Shown here: positions 11,685 through 23,757 of the stretch, piece after piece
Layout of the letters: every line of letters starts with the position of its first letter
Numbering within the stretch: position 1 is the first letter of the stretch
Assembly: GCF_963678635.1 (NCBI RefSeq)
Contig: NC_087062.1
Location: forward strand, 36,916,052-36,980,051
Source of the DNA: Symsagittifera roscoffensis
Lineage: Eukaryota > Xenacoelomorpha > Acoela > Convolutidae
Reading direction: 5' to 3'
Length of the DNA stretch: 64,000 bases
Position numbers and translations under genes: made by a program
Notes under the pieces: generated by a model
What the model was told of the DNA's origin: nothing
Database searches by the model: none
What the model saw: only the letters and a program-made list of their open reading frames with translations

Positions 11685-14661
11685 CTTAGCGGCACAGCAA
11701 AGATTTACGCGCACAATAACACTCGTGCCGAATGGAAGCGCATCGATTCAAGCGGTCGCTAATCGCCAACGCCGCGTTTGAAGTTATCTTTCTGACTTGC
11801 TAATTGTATTGAGTCTGCTAAAAAACCGGTCTGCTAAAAACCCTAGCACTATTTAATTTCATCGGTTTGTGTGTGAAAAACAGAATATTTTGAATGAGTC
11901 TTCTGTTTTCCTGTGCATTAAATATATATATGAAGAAACCACTTATTACTTTATTAGATAAATACAAAGGCAATCAATTTTTTTTTCAAATAATTAGTGT
12001 CGTTTTTAGTGTCTACTTAGGTCTTTTTTCTCACTTTTGAAAATTGGAAAACTTTTTTTTCAGAGTTTGAAACACTAATAATTACATCGGTATTGGATTA
12101 ATCAGTACACTACGAGATACGTATTGAAGCCGTTTCAAAAACTATTGATATCACACGTGCAGAGATTAAGAAAAAATGTTTACAGATGCCATCTTCACAA
12201 GGTATAATTTATTTATTTAACTAATAATTACTACTCAAAATCTCTTCACTTTTTGATAGGTTTAAGTTGAGCAGATTTTTAGAAAAAATGTTTCGTATGT
12301 TTTTTATGTCTAGGTTGGAAGAAAAAACGTGAAGACACTGAAATATGCACAATTTTCTCATTAGCTTCAAAACGAGGGTCGTGGGTTCGAACACCGTTTT
12401 CGTTGCAGTTTGAGGGTTCTCAAGGTCATCCGCCTCCTCAAGATGGGAATGGCTGACCAAGATGACCATACAGTGGGTAGGGCCAAAAAAACAAATGGGA
12501 ACAACCGTATTTTGATGACGTCAAATTTTACTGTTGGTCGATCAAAACTGGATGTCATAAAAAAGAACCAAAGAGGGACCTTTTGGATGGGTACAGGTCG
12601 AATATTTAGGGGTCGTCTTAAATCTGCTACTCAACTTAAGTACAAAGTCATTTATATTTGATGTTTACTGGCATAATTTAACAGCTTTGAATAATAAAAG
12701 CTAGACCGTACAGAAAAACATGTAGTACAGAGCCGAAGAAAACTATTCTGGCCAGATAACTTACAAAACAGATCCAAAAACAGAAACCAGTTGCATCTTG
12801 TAACAGAGACCAGTTGCTTATCAACTATATATGTACACTCGTATTCAGAAACGCATATTTTAAAGTCTGTGCATTCACATTCTTCACTTTTTGCATTGAA
12901 AATAACCGATTGTTGAACAAGATTAGTAATCTGGAGTTCATCATTTGGAGAGCCACAAACCAATTCCGTTTTAACTTTTAATTCAGCTTTTGAGTTTATA
13001 AAGAATTGCAAAAAGTTGAAACATACAGAATTAATTAAAAAGAGCAAATAATCCTTCAGAGCGCCCATTTTTAAAAGAAAATCTTTGTCAAGGTCACCTT
13101 AAATTTCAAAACTTGCATGCAAAAATTGTTCACGTTTGGCAGATTTCTCTTTTCAATTATTCAGCGGATTTAGAAGGGGTGCGAAGCGGACATCAACCCC
13201 CCCCCCCCCAGGGATTCGACCCCCTGCCCACCCAAGGGCCCCCTCTTTGTACTATTTTGATATATCCAATTTTGCCTGTCTGATCCTTAAAAAGACTACC
13301 AAATTTCCAAATTTTCGAATTTTTTTTTGAAGCCCTCCCCTCTAGAAAATCTTAGATCCGCCCTTGTAATTAATTCTGTCGTTCCAATCTATTTGCAACT
13401 AATTATTTATAACTCATTTTTTAAACCACACTTTTTTACGATTTATTTGCGCTTCTCCAGAACTTTTTTTTTGAATCGAAGCTCCAGTTATTATCAAAGC
13501 AACGCCTTCAACGTGTTGCTATATCGCAGTTATCGAAAAGTCTGTTTGAGGATTATCTTCAAATCTTGACCAGATTAAACAACGTCACTTCTCTGCACCA
13601 ATCGTGTGAAAACTTTATTGCTTCAGTTCGAGGTCAAAGATCTAACCGATTGTCAGACCACCAATAAATAATCCTCTTAAAGTCAGGCAATCATCATCAA
13701 TGGTATGTTTTGATACGATCGATCTTTGTTTTATCGACGAATCGCGCTTGCTTAGTTTTTGTGTACGACTGAAACCTCGGGAATGCTAATATTTGAGTGT
13801 CAAAGCCCCCACTTTGGAGTTGAATTAGAATAAATATTTGAAAAATAAAGACACTTATCTTTTATTATTTGCAAGTAGAAAGACAAAAGATCCCAAAAGC
13901 AAACATAGGCTGTCCTAAAGTACTTTTGACGTGTTTACTCAACCCTTTCTCGATAGTGAGTCTTTGAGATGCTTCTAGATCGCTCTTCAAAAGAGCTGAT
14001 AGCTAAAAACTCGAGCCTAAAATAGATGGATGTTCATTACAACTTTGAATCAAATCAACACATCATTCATAAATTATCTATAATTTAAGCCTGACAATCC
14101 TCAAAAACGTTATTATTCTGTTCATAAACCAAATACTTTGCCAACATGCGACCTTGCCAAAATTATTCTGTACATTGTGTTGTTGTAACAATTTTCCTTT
14201 TCTTTGCGGGGATCTCTCAGGGTACTGATGATGCAAATTTAAGCGAAGTGTGTTTGGATCTTACTGCAAGAACGGTTGAAGCGCTTGATTTGCTCAGAGA
14301 TAAATTTACAGATGAGAGCGAATTGAAAAACGGCTCCCAACAGGAACGAAATATTTCGCAACCATATTTCACGCAAGACGCTTTCAGCCGCTTGATGAAA
14401 TCTGTTGGGCTGGGGCGAGGTACTATAACAGTCAGGACTACAGAACATCACTGGAAAATGATGGTGATCAGCAAGAAAACGAAATCGACTACTCGCTTTT
14501 ACGAACACGGGGAAAGATCTAGAAGGAATCATGACGACATGGATTCGGAAGTTATCGCTGCCGACGAAGTTCAAGTTCACATTGACCCCAATGTGTTCAT
14601 CAATGGCGACAAATCCGAGAACCCGAAATTGAAACCCTTCAAACATCAGACTCATTTCGAC
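11621..14661 (+). repeat. Tandem duplication, downstream unit
   Basis: Second copy of the 8780-11620 unit, continuing without a break into the intact ZIP gene at 14146. It keeps a MITE-like insert (13162-13366) of which the upstream copy has only the first ~26 bp. It is therefore the better template for the ancestral state. Confidence 0.95.
13162..13366. mobile_element. hAT-like MITE, degenerate
   Basis: The left end reads cagcggatttagaagggg. The right end, read inward on the other strand, is caagggcggatctaagattt. The two form imperfect terminal inverted repeats related to the cleaner element at 33552-33922. Both elements also share an internal gggattcga(a)cccc block close to one end. The flanks caattatt and taattaat are a weak 8 bp target-site duplication. 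A 13-base C run lies at 13197-13209. In the upstream duplicate (10332-10357) only the left ~26 bp remain, followed by a deletion. Confidence 0.7.
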
Positions 14662-16017
14662 ATGGATCGACATCCTAATGAACTATGTCTAAACTCAAGT
14701 TCTCTTATAGCGAAATATAACTTCAAACAGGAAGTCATCACTTACCCAGAAATGGTACAAATGTGTCCTGAAATACTCAACCAAATAGCCCAAATGGCAT
14801 GTGTGCATCATACAGTTGATGTCGAAATAGTAATGGACGACGACTCTAAATCAATGTCGATGCTACATCGAATCATCTTCGCGCTGATGATCACAGGTGC
14901 AATAGGCGCGCTGAGTATTTCAGTTTCCTTTCTTCTCAAACTTTACATCGATAGACATCATGGAGTGAGCGAGGGCAAGAATTACAAACGGGTCATAACA
15001 TTCTTCATAGCATTGGCTATTGGAACTTTAACAGGAGACGCATTTTTGCACCTAATTCCAGAGTCAATGCACAGTGAAAGTGAAGAAAAAGAGCACGCTA
15101 GTCATTCTCAATTGGCTAAACGAATGATAGCTGTAGTTGCTACAGTTTATATCTTATACTTCATCGAGAAAACTCTCGAGGCAATCAATACATCGCAACA
15201 GACTAAAGAAAGCGAGAAGTATCAAGAGACAGAAACAGAATTGAGGAGAAACTTAGGGAAGATATCGATGACTTCGCAAGAATCTGAACTTACGTCAAAC
15301 CATCTGTTGCCCGAAAATATCTCAGAAGAGACTCCTCGCGTTGTTTCTTCCGCAGCTCCTATTCTTTGCCACTCTAATGAAACCTCACCCAAAAAGGTGC
15401 AAACCAAAGACAAGTTTACATTCGAGCAAGTTCCACAACACGATCATAATGTTCAAGAAAGACCGAAGCTGACGATGCACGATTCATGTAGTGGACATAA
15501 TCATGGTCATAGTCATGGCCATAGTCATGGAACCTCGAGGTCCATGATGGTCATAATCGGTGATGCGTTTCACAATTTCATAGATGGTCTTGCAATCGGC
15601 TCCGCTTTCTCGTCTTCTCTCGTTGACGGTCTGGCCACTTCAATCGCGGTAGCGCTGCACGAGATCCCACACGAAGTCGGCGACTTTGTCGTTCTTGTCA
15701 GCAACGGCGTGAAACCGAACCAAGTGCTGAAAATGGCGCTCATTTCCAACACCGTGGCACTTGCAGGAGTTGGAGCCGGAGCACTGATTGGATCCAGTGC
15801 GTCGGAGTCCGCCTACGTTCTCTGCACGGCCGCTGGCTGTTTCATATACGTTGGATTCATAAACATGCTTCCCCATGCCATTGACACTAGTGGCCCAGAT
15901 TTAGTGGTTCAAGGAGTGATGCACGTGCTTGGTATTCTGGCAGGACTCGCTATCATGACACTAATCGCTCTCCATGAAAGCAACATATCTGATTTTGTAG
16001 AAAACTTATTTAATTAA
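14146..16017 (+). CDS. ZIP zinc transporter, LIV-1 subfamily (SLC39-like)
   Basis: 623-codon single-exon gene. By family it imports zinc, and perhaps other divalent metals, into the cytosol. The N terminus is a signal peptide (residues 1-26), followed by an extracellular domain with the LIV-1-type CPEILNQI motif at 207-214. Membrane segments are seen at about 243-266, 283-301, 327-345, 467-488, 492-518, 527-548, 554-577 and 585-607. HLIPE lies at 302-306. The loop between segments 3 and 4 has a histidine cluster at 451-461. The pore and metal-site motifs are GDAFHNFIDG at 472-481 and HEIPHEVGD at 505-513, which is diagnostic of LIV-1 ZIPs. The start is the first ATG after the signal-peptide frame opens, in context gccaacATG. 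Length fits the family. Which vertebrate ZIP it is closest to cannot be decided by eye. Confidence 0.97.
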   Translation: MRPCQNYSVHCVVVTIFLFFAGISQGTDDANLSEVCLDLTARTVEALDLLRDKFTDESELKNGSQQERNISQPYFTQDAFSRLMKSVGLGRGTITVRTTEHHWKMMVISKKTKSTTRFYEHGERSRRNHDDMDSEVIAADEVQVHIDPNVFINGDKSENPKLKPFKHQTHFDMDRHPNELCLNSSSLIAKYNFKQEVITYPEMVQMCPEILNQIAQMACVHHTVDVEIVMDDDSKSMSMLHRIIFALMITGAIGALSISVSFLLKLYIDRHHGVSEGKNYKRVITFFIALAIGTLTGDAFLHLIPESMHSESEEKEHASHSQLAKRMIAVVATVYILYFIEKTLEAINTSQQTKESEKYQETETELRRNLGKISMTSQESELTSNHLLPENISEETPRVVSSAAPILCHSNETSPKKVQTKDKFTFEQVPQHDHNVQERPKLTMHDSCSGHNHGHSHGHSHGTSRSMMVIIGDAFHNFIDGLAIGSAFSSSLVDGLATSIAVALHEIPHEVGDFVVLVSNGVKPNQVLKMALISNTVALAGVGAGALIGSSASESAYVLCTAAGCFIYVGFINMLPHAIDTSGPDLVVQGVMHVLGILAGLAIMTLIALHESNISDFVENLFN

Positions 16018-16780
16018 AACTGAGTTTCAATCATGTTTAACCAGTACCTGAGTCAAACAAAATGTCTTTTTTTTTCTATGACTTTTTTCACTTCTCGGCA
16101 GTGTTTTTAAAACCCAGATTGAGTGATTTAGGCCCAAGATTCATGCTTTTGATTAATCCAAAAGCAATATCCCAATCCAAAAGCATTCCATGGAAGCGAA
16201 GTTGAGCTTCGCATCATTTGCGATACAAAAACCAATGAAAACATTTTGGGTCACGATGCTTTGTAATTGCTTATTAATTTATTTATCTTGTAAATCTCTC
16301 TTTTAATTATGGTATTTTCCCTGATGCAATGAATAGGGCAAAAAATTTTGCATTACACAAAATAGCAGCAAACTCAATTTGAATAACTTCGCCTTTTTCA
16401 CTCTTAAGTAGTTGTAGCAAAATTATTTAAAGTTATGCATGCCAGATTATATAACTACCTGGAAAGTTTTGGAGTCCTTTTTGAATGTCAATTTTGTTTT
16501 CAACAAAAGTTTGCTATACCGGTTGACGCATTCGCTGAATTAACAGAGGGGTTAATAAAGATTTTGAATAAAAACTGCTCGATCTGAAAAAAAATCACTT
16601 GATACACTTGATTGTTATAATGTCCTAAACAAAGTAGAAAGAATGATGTTTTCTGCCCCAGAGGTTTCCAGCGTATATCCAGGTTTTATAGGAGACGAAC
16701 AGCTCTCCTTTATTAATCATTTAGATAGAATGAAATTAAATTGCGTCGAAATGGCGATTTGATATCAATATTGAGATTTA
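16018..16780 (+). other. ZIP 3' flank with hairpin repeat copy
   Basis: Probable 3' untranslated and flanking sequence. At about 16193-16235 it holds one copy of the dispersed hairpin motif gcgaag-ttgag-cttcgc followed by atcatttgcgatacaa, described under 27764-28613. No other gene is seen. Confidence 0.55.
16567..16572 (+). terminator. Candidate poly(A) signal of the ZIP gene
   Basis: AATAAA about 550 bases after the ZIP stop codon, with a second AATAAA just upstream at 16554-16559. These are the closest paired canonical signals on the coding strand, but common in AT-rich DNA. Confidence 0.4.
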
Positions 16781-17060
16781 TTGTTCCTCAACGCGGTTCA
16801 ACAATGCATTAGACCCAAAATCTCAGATTTCTGAGGGCAGTTTTCGCGAAATGTCAAATAATTTCAAAAGTAATCAAAAATTCAAAATGTGACTTTCCGA
16901 TGTGTAAGTTTTCGTGTAAATTGTTCGAAGTGAAGATTAAAACAGGGGTGCTTCCTACAACATTTTTTTTCACATTGAATCCAAAATCTATGATTTGGAA
17001 CGTGTTCCCGCTCTGATCTCCAAACGAAAATAGTTGAATCCGAATCCGTAAATTAATAAG
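16780..17060. repeat. Fragment of ~170 bp degenerate repeat
   Basis: Contains the recurring phrases of the family seen at 26500-27620: 'aaaatctcag', 'gggcagttttcgcgaaa', 'gtcaaa...caaaaattcaaaatgtgactttccga'. About one and a half units, strongly diverged. Confidence 0.5.
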
Positions 17061-17292
17061 GAATATTTTTCGACAAATAACTCAGTCAATAGATAAAATT
17101 CGGCATTCTCTATCGATCATAACATCATATAACTTTTTATCATCTGCCCCGAAAATGGGACAAATCGGCGCAAGAACCGGTAATAATGTCCTTGAGACAA
17201 ACTGCTCTTTTTGGCGGTCAGCCTTATTCAAGGCTGAACCGAATTAGAACCAAAAAAACAGTTAAAATAGGATGTCCCCCGTTTTTAGCATA

Positions 17293-17376
17293 TTAATACA
17301 TGGGCAGGTGGGAGACTCGAACCTACGTCAACTGGCAAGTTGGTATAGTCGGTACGTTAGCTTAGGTCACTCAGCC
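17293..17376 (-). repeat. tRNA-derived SINE head or tRNA pseudogene
   Basis: Read on the minus strand it shows an A-box-like block (tggctgagtgacctaagc) and, about 50 bases on, a B box ggttcgagtc. The T-stem and anticodon stem do not pair well, so it is not a functional tRNA. It most likely marks the Pol III promoter of a SINE. Confidence 0.55.
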
Positions 17377-17519
17377 AACTGTGCTTGTTTTAACATGTAC
17401 TTATACTGTTTTTCATGCATCTATACTCTACATTTGCGTTGCAACATCCTCCCCCCTGAAGAAGGAAGAACAGGAGCGAGCTTAACGGTCGGCTGCATAA
17501 TACGTGTTTTTATCGGTCA

Positions 17520-17910
17520 AGAAAACCAAGCAAACATGCCAAGCAATAGATTTGAAGTTTAAATTAGAAATGGAACAAAGCTTACGAAGCGGAAACAAAA
17601 CCGAAAACTTTGTGCAGACATCAAAAAATGATTAAATAAAAACTTTTTATGATTTCAAGTTCCCCTGAAACTACAATATACCTCTTTTGCAAATTGTAAA
17701 AATCCATGATTTAAAAAATTCATGATGTGGCAACTAAGCCGACATAACTTCAGCAGAAAAACAAAAAAGTTAGCCGGAAAAAGTTTTCAATTGCATTCAT
17801 GTTGGAAAAAAAATCCGGCAGGGATTACACTCAGGCCTTAGGTTGCAAAAACAACGACGTTACGTGTAGGCCAAGTGCAAAGGAATCTGAAAGTTGTAAG
17901 GATTCAATGA
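17520..17910 (-). repeat. Dispersed repeat with tRNA-like segment
   Basis: The left part (aagcaaacatgcca...ggaacaaagcttacgaa) matches the bodies of the elements at 27764-28613 and 35581-36348. The right part (17828-17905, ccttaggttgcaaaaacaac...gttac) is a diverged copy of the tRNA-like block seen at 28408 and 36139. It reads as a SINE-type element on the minus strand. Confidence 0.5.
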
Positions 17911-18075
17911 TAAAACAGTGCAGGGTGGCCCCTTTACTGAGCATAAAATAGATACCTCTCTCTTTTCGCGAGAAAAGATACCAAAAAGATTCCAAACAAT
18001 TTTTTTCAACAAGAAGACACTTTAAAACACCGCTAAAGCTGTTCAAAAAACAAATGATTGCAAAAACTTTAAATT

Positions 18076-19373
18076 TCACAATTGTTCCACAAACGAAACA
18101 GCTACCGGGTCACGTACAGCTTCAAGCTTGGGGTTCTTTTTTTCCAATTCCTCGACCAGCTCTGTAGCTCTTTTCAACTCATCATAAGTGGAGGATATGT
18201 CTCTTTACACAGCTCCTGGAGTTCTGCGTTTGAAAACTTGCAACTTGCTGAGATCGTCTGCATACGCCCTTTTTCCTGTATTCGCTACAGTTTTCAATTT
18301 GGTTAAATCCTTGTACGCTGCGGACATTTTGATAAGTTGGTGCAGCTCAGCTGGTATAACATAACTTTACCAAAATTCGGTACCAAAATTCTTGGATTAT
18401 TCGCAGAGCGCCATATACCTCAGAAGCTGAAGCGCTCATGTACTCCGTTTCCGTAACATTCATTGGAGAGAACCCAGACTCTACAATCATGTTTTGTCCA
18501 CAAACTATCATTACAGAATCAATTAGCGTTTGTAGTTCTCAGAACGCGTCTGAATTTCCTGCGAGGTAAGAAGTGCGCAAAATGGTAGATTGGTCGTCGC
18601 AACTGAATTTGTAAGCAGTGATGGCGTCAAGCACGGCAGAACACCATAGAAGTAAATACATAGACAACTCGATATTCAAAGACAGGCCAATTTCAATTGT
18701 CATCAAGTAACAGCAGTTACGCTTACATTCCGCAAAAAAAACAATCCAGAACTCCACAAACGACACTTTCTGTTACAAGTGGTTTCGTCGAGGTGCAACC
18801 CAAACAGTTTACCACAGTATAAGTTTTGCAGCTGCTCTCGCGCGTACGCAGCTAGTGCATGAACAGCTAAAAAAAAATTAGCTTTCGTTTTTCCACAGTT
18901 CAAAGCCGTAAATGATGAATCGGGGAACATCTTCTGGTTGTAGCTAAGTCTTTTTCGAATCACAAATTCGCTAGACTGAAACGTCTGCTTTTTCAGAACA
19001 AGACTCAATACGTGCATTGCAACAGCATTCCGTGTACCAGTTTGAGTATCACAATGGTTGAAAAGCGCTGCATGCATAGCCGGCTGTCGATTGAGAGCTC
19101 CAACTTTCAACCTTAGACATTCAACTGACAGAAAATTGAGTTAATTAAAATCAGAAACAACAGTTTTGCATCAACGGTTCATCTGGTTTTCTTAACGTCA
19201 ATGTATTCACTCACTTATGCACTTCCGAATTTTCGAGTCAATCGAGATCGCCCATTGGTTACGTTAATCCGCTTTTTGTCCAGCTGAAATTCCAAAAACT
19301 CATCATCGCCGTCCACCAGTCGTGCTTAACTGAATTCGCTAACAAGAGCTGGAGTGGCCTTGCACTTACCCAT
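18076..19373 (-). pseudogene. hAT-like transposase remnant
   Basis: Broken minus-strand gene. Coding-like fragments lie in order: 19373-19220 (starts MGKCKATPALVSEF, one in-frame stop), 19110-18770, then 18766-18400 after a frameshift, and 18350-18076 ending in a stop after one further internal stop. Recognisable pieces are LFGLHLDETT, which fits the hAT-type DDE region, and a late MIVESGFSPMN segment, which fits the conserved C-terminal dimerisation region of hAT transposases. These are followed by a Lys/Glu-rich coiled-coil-like tail. No terminal inverted repeats were identified. The family call is inferred from these short motifs. Confidence 0.5.
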
Positions 19374-19440
19374 TTCACATCTGAAAATAGTTACCTGGGA
19401 AAATAAGTTACCTAAAAGTGATTTTTAGATACCAGTGTCT

Positions 19441-19550
19441 TAATAGATACGAAGTCGCCTGCTTGAAACAGTGATGAAAAGTTGGTTAAGGGACAAGTCT
19501 AGTTACTGATTACAAGACACTTGCTTTCGCAAGTGTAGCAAAAGAAACAA
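19441..19550 (-). repeat. Element end with conserved hairpin
   Basis: Ends in a perfect 8 bp hairpin at 19517-19536 (acacttgc-tttc-gcaagtgt), preceded by 'aagtctagttactgattac'. The same arrangement closes the elements at 28593-28613, 36327-36345 and 36841-36856. Confidence 0.6.
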
Positions 19551-20439
19551 GTTGTGTCTCACTATAATTGATTTTTGTCTTTCTTTTGCTGAGATAAACA
19601 AAATTCATGAGCAAATTTACATTGAAACATCAGAAAAGAGAAAAGTTTTACATTCCCATGACCAAAAATTGGCCGTTTTCTTTAGAACCTGCCCTTCGAT
19701 CAAAATAATAATTTTCAATATGACACCTTATGCTTTTCGGAAAAACAAGACAATTAAAACCCGGGTTTATTTCGAATGTTGTAACAAAGTTTGCGGATCA
19801 AAAGTTTAAATGTTTATTGATAGTTAACGCGAATTATATACGCACCATACCCGTTACAGTTTCATGAAGGAAAAAGTGATAGTATTACCAAAAATAAGAT
19901 GGAAAACGATATTTCACGATGTGCGACAAAATCCGACAAAAATCTCAAAACTGTTTAGGAAACCCAATTTCCAATAACAGTATCATTGAAAACGATGTCC
20001 CGCTGTAGCAAAAAAGTTGGTCTCTGCTTTACAGAAACAACGGAAGATGGGCAAAAGATTTCGTCCAAATTTGTCACAAAAACTGCTATTATTGAATAAT
20101 TGCAGTTTGTTCAAAGTTTTTAGCCTACTGTGATCATGTGAAACTCTTATAGGTGCTGGTACTTTTAAAACAACGCCAAATCCATACTTCGAATCAGATA
20201 CAATTTTTACTAAAAATCGATCAACAATAAAATTCCGCTCGTTTTCGTATTATTTACTGGAAAAACCACAGACTATTAAAAACTTCAGTTTCAAGCTTTA
20301 ATAGAACATGCGATAAAAAAGATCAATTATTTTAACCCCACGAGATTTTTTTTATCAGACAACCAATCGGCTTTTGCTGCAGCTGTTTCGAAAATATTGG
20401 AACCAGATAGGAAGCTGAAAAATCAATTTGTTTATCAAA
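19551..20439. other. No gene seen
   Basis: AT-rich sequence. A short plus-strand frame (19552-19809) has no recognisable domain. Some phrases resemble the ~170 bp repeat family but are too diverged to align by eye. Confidence 0.5.
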
Positions 20440-20970
20440 TCTGTTTAATCTCAGACTTGGGAAGGTGGTTCTCGAGAAATGTCAAAAAATAGTCAGAAAA
20501 TCAAAATTGTGACTTTTCCGAGGGCCACAACTCTTATCGTCAGCAAAAAAGTTGGGAATAGTCGCATAAGCAAATGAATTTCCTGCAACACGTTCTTTGA
20601 ATTGAACCCAAAACCTCAAATTTGGCAGGGTAGTTTTGAGAATATTAAAAAATATGACTATTCCGAGGGCGAATTACTTTGTAGTATTAAACAAATTGGG
20701 TGTAGCCTCTCATGCAGGGTTTTTTTCGATACCATTCTGTTCATTGAAACCAAAAACTCAGATTTGAAAGGGGTATTTTTCGAGAAAACGAAAAAAAAAA
20801 TTAAACATATGATTCAAATATTCCCCCACATATTTTTTCGAACGCTTCGACAGAGAGGTAAGTAAAAACAGACTCTAGGGGAGTATACAGGCACACAGGG
20901 GAGTAAGCGGTCTTTCAATTCATACCAATTTTTTGAAAATCGAAAGAAGCTTCTGCGAAACACTAAAATT
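20440..20970. repeat. ~170 bp degenerate repeat array with unique end block
   Basis: About three units, each with 'aaacctcaaatttgg.agggtagttttgaga' near 20455, 20617 and 20757. They are followed by the end block cccacatattttttcgaa...gggagtaagcggtc (20822-20912) that also follows the arrays at 22110 and 27597. Confidence 0.65.
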
Positions 20971-21361
20971 TTTCAAATGAATTAGGAACTAATTTTCCTA
21001 AAGGAAAAAAAAGTAATTTCAAGAAATCGATTGGTAAACATACAACCAACATGAAAAAAGTGGAGTGGTGTTCAACTTGTGCTTCCCTTGATTGAACCAA
21101 AGCTAAGTTTTCAAGCCAATAAAAAATAGGCTGAAATAATTCGGGATGAAGAGTTTTGTTTAAGGGAAGCAAAAAAAACAAAGGAAATTCGAAGTCAAGG
21201 CAAGTAAAATTACAATTTGTAGGAGCAAATCAAACAATGAAAGCAACATTGAAAAAACAAATATATTCAAATGTTGGCCTTTGTTCAAAATCTTAGTTGT
21301 TTAGTTACTAAAATAAATGAGAAGATTTTCCCAAAGACATAGCTTTTCTCATACAAAAATT

Positions 21362-22740
21362 AAGAAGTCGCCGCTTCTGCAGGATAAATTTTCGCCAATT
21401 TTTTTAAATTAAAGATTTGAGCTTTTTTTCAAGAAAACTAATTTCTTAGAAAACGCTCAGAAATTCAAAAACATGATTTTCCGAAATCCATATTTTTTTA
21501 GAAAAAAGTAGGTCGTGGCCGCAGATAAGATTACTCAAACCGGGTGTCTCGTTTCAACGCTTAACCTAAGAAAATTCAAAATAAATATGAAAATAATGGT
21601 CGAAAAACCAAATTTTGAATTTTCCGAGGACAAAAAATTGTGGGTGGCAGCTGAGGCAATAGACCTTCCAAATACCCGTTATTGATCCATTTATCAAAGC
21701 TTTCAATGTTCGATGGGCCAGACTTTTTGTGAAAAAAAAATTGGACGTAGTCGCATACGAAATAGAACTCCCTACAACCAGTTCTTTAGATTAAACCCAA
21801 AATCATATATAGATACGGGAGCGCATTTTCTAAGAAGTTTCAAAACGATTTAAGAAAACAGAGAAAAAATCAAAAAGTATTTGCTTATGCAAGAGAGTTT
21901 TTCACAACTTGCTATCTTCATTGAACTGTCCTTAATCTTAGATTTGGTAGGTCAGTTTTCGAGAAAAGTCAAAAAAATTTAAAAAACGATTAAAAAAATC
22001 AAACACTTGACAATTTCGAGGGCCATAACTTTGTGTTAAAAAGTCTCAGATTTGGGAGGGTAGTATTTGAGAAAACGAAAAAAAAAATTAAAAATATGGG
22101 TAGAATATTCTCCCATAGACTTTTTCGAAGAGTAAAAAGAACTTAGGGAAGCATGTAGGCAGACGGGGGAGTAGGCAGTCATGTAATTCATACTAATCGG
22201 TGGAATGGTTTTGAGAAAACGCGAAGGTTTTGCAAAAAGTGAAAAAAATTTTCAGAGCATCTCAAAAAACAATAACAATAAGAAAATGCAATCTCACTCA
22301 TCTTTTTCATAGTTCTTGTTTTTATTTAGGCGGGAATTTTGGGCAAAAATATCAAGCAAGACATTTGAACTTCAAATTAGCAACGAAAATGAAGCCCGTG
22401 TTTTTGAGCAGACACCAAATAAGCCCAAAAAAAATTCGTTTTAAGAAACTCTTAAAAATCAAACCCTGGAACTACAATGAACCACACTTGAAACATCATT
22501 GGAAAGCACTTGCAGTTACTGTGGAACTTGCTTATGACAAAAAATTCCATGTTGTAGATGATAAGTCGATAAACCTTCAGCAGTTTGGCAAAAAAATTAT
22601 CGGAAAGTTTTTTCATTTGCACACATACAGAAAAAACAGGGTCCGGTCCTTAGGTTGCAAAGACAACGGCGTTACCTCTAGGTCAAAAGCGAAGGAACCT
22701 TGAAGTTGTTAAGTTTCAATAATAAACTACGTTGAAAGGT
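21362..22740. repeat. Composite repeat element
   Basis: Begins with aagtcgccgcttctgcagga (21365), the same start as the element at 26463. It then has about four ~170 bp degenerate units, the block around 22110-22170 (cccatagactttttcgaag...gggagtaggcagtc), a body related to 27900-27990, and a tRNA-like A-box segment at 22636-22713. The 157-codon frame at 22230-22703 is repeat-derived, not a gene. Confidence 0.6.
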
Positions 22741-23478
22741 TGTTTATGAGAAAAAGTCTGGTTCCCGATTATGTAAATCAAACATAAGCAACAAAAGCTT
22801 CATGTGCCTCAAAACATAAGCAACAATTACAAAAGTTCGGATTAATATAGAATCAGAAATACAATTCACGGCCTCGGTGTTGGTCATTTTAAGAATATTT
22901 AGGAAAACGAATATTTGAAATAAACTTAATCATTGGAATGGTTTTTTGCAATTCTCCCAAAACATACAATAAATTTAAGCGAGAAATTAGTAGCTGAATG
23001 AGATATTTGTTTAATCCAGTTTCATTACTTAATTTTTCACACAACTCAGTTTAAGGTGTCAGCTAGAAGAAGAAAAACTTCAAAAACGACAAGAAATTTC
23101 AAATTTTTGTATACATAGTACGTTAGTACAACGTGATATGTTTCTCGTCTAGTAGCGCATTGATAAGAACCACATACCCTGCCTCAATTGAACTTGGAGT
23201 GATTTCTCAAACGGAACAATTGGCGCATCAACTACAACGCACTTTAACTAACCTCTACTGGTCGAGTTTGCAGTTTCTAAGGTGCCATATCTTTTCAAAA
23301 ATTTGGCGGTGAATTAGCTTTTCAATGTTCAGCATTGATAAATCTCAGACCCCCTTCGTCTTTGAGCTGAACGCTACAAAACTTTTACCACAGCAATTTG
23401 TTTTGGACAGTTATGTTTGAAAATTAACCTTTCGACCAGTGTGAATAATTGAAACGCACGCGATTTCGTTCGGTGCGT
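22741..23478. other. No gene seen
   Basis: AT-rich sequence between two mobile elements; no domain, tRNA-like or tandem structure recognised. Confidence 0.5.
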
Positions 23479-23689
23479 ATACAAAACAGTCCCATACAAA
23501 AGAGTCCGAAAAATCAAAAGGTTCTAAACAACAGTCCCATTAAAACAGTCTAAAACCACTTGAATTTTTTTACCTTGATCTTTTGGCGCCGACAGAACTG
23601 ATCTACGCTTTAAAAAATCAAACATGAGCGTAATTAAAAATCAAAGACCCGAACATTGATCAATAATTCAGATCAAAATCAAAGGCCGC

Positions 23690-23757
23690 ATGGTATCGTG
23701 GTTAAAGCGTTAGACTCAAACTCTAGAGCTCAAAGGATCGAATCCCCGGCGGCACAA
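23690..23757 (+). repeat. tRNA-like sequence, Leu(CAA)-type anticodon arm
   Basis: Acceptor-like ends (gccgc and gcggc) flank an A-box-like tggtatcgtggttaaagcg, an anticodon stem ttaga/tctag around the loop ctcaaac (anticodon CAA), and a B box ggatcgaatcc. The T-stem pairs only two bases and there is no proper long variable arm. It is a decayed tRNA or a SINE head rather than a working tRNA-Leu. Confidence 0.5.

Noticed and set aside
14239-14673. Minus-strand frame of 144 codons inside the ZIP gene
   Set aside because: Antisense shadow of the ZIP coding sequence; it also appears in the truncated duplicate.
22230-22703. 157-codon plus-strand frame
   Set aside because: It runs through repeat body and a tRNA-like segment also found at 17520, 27900 and 35700; no domain.
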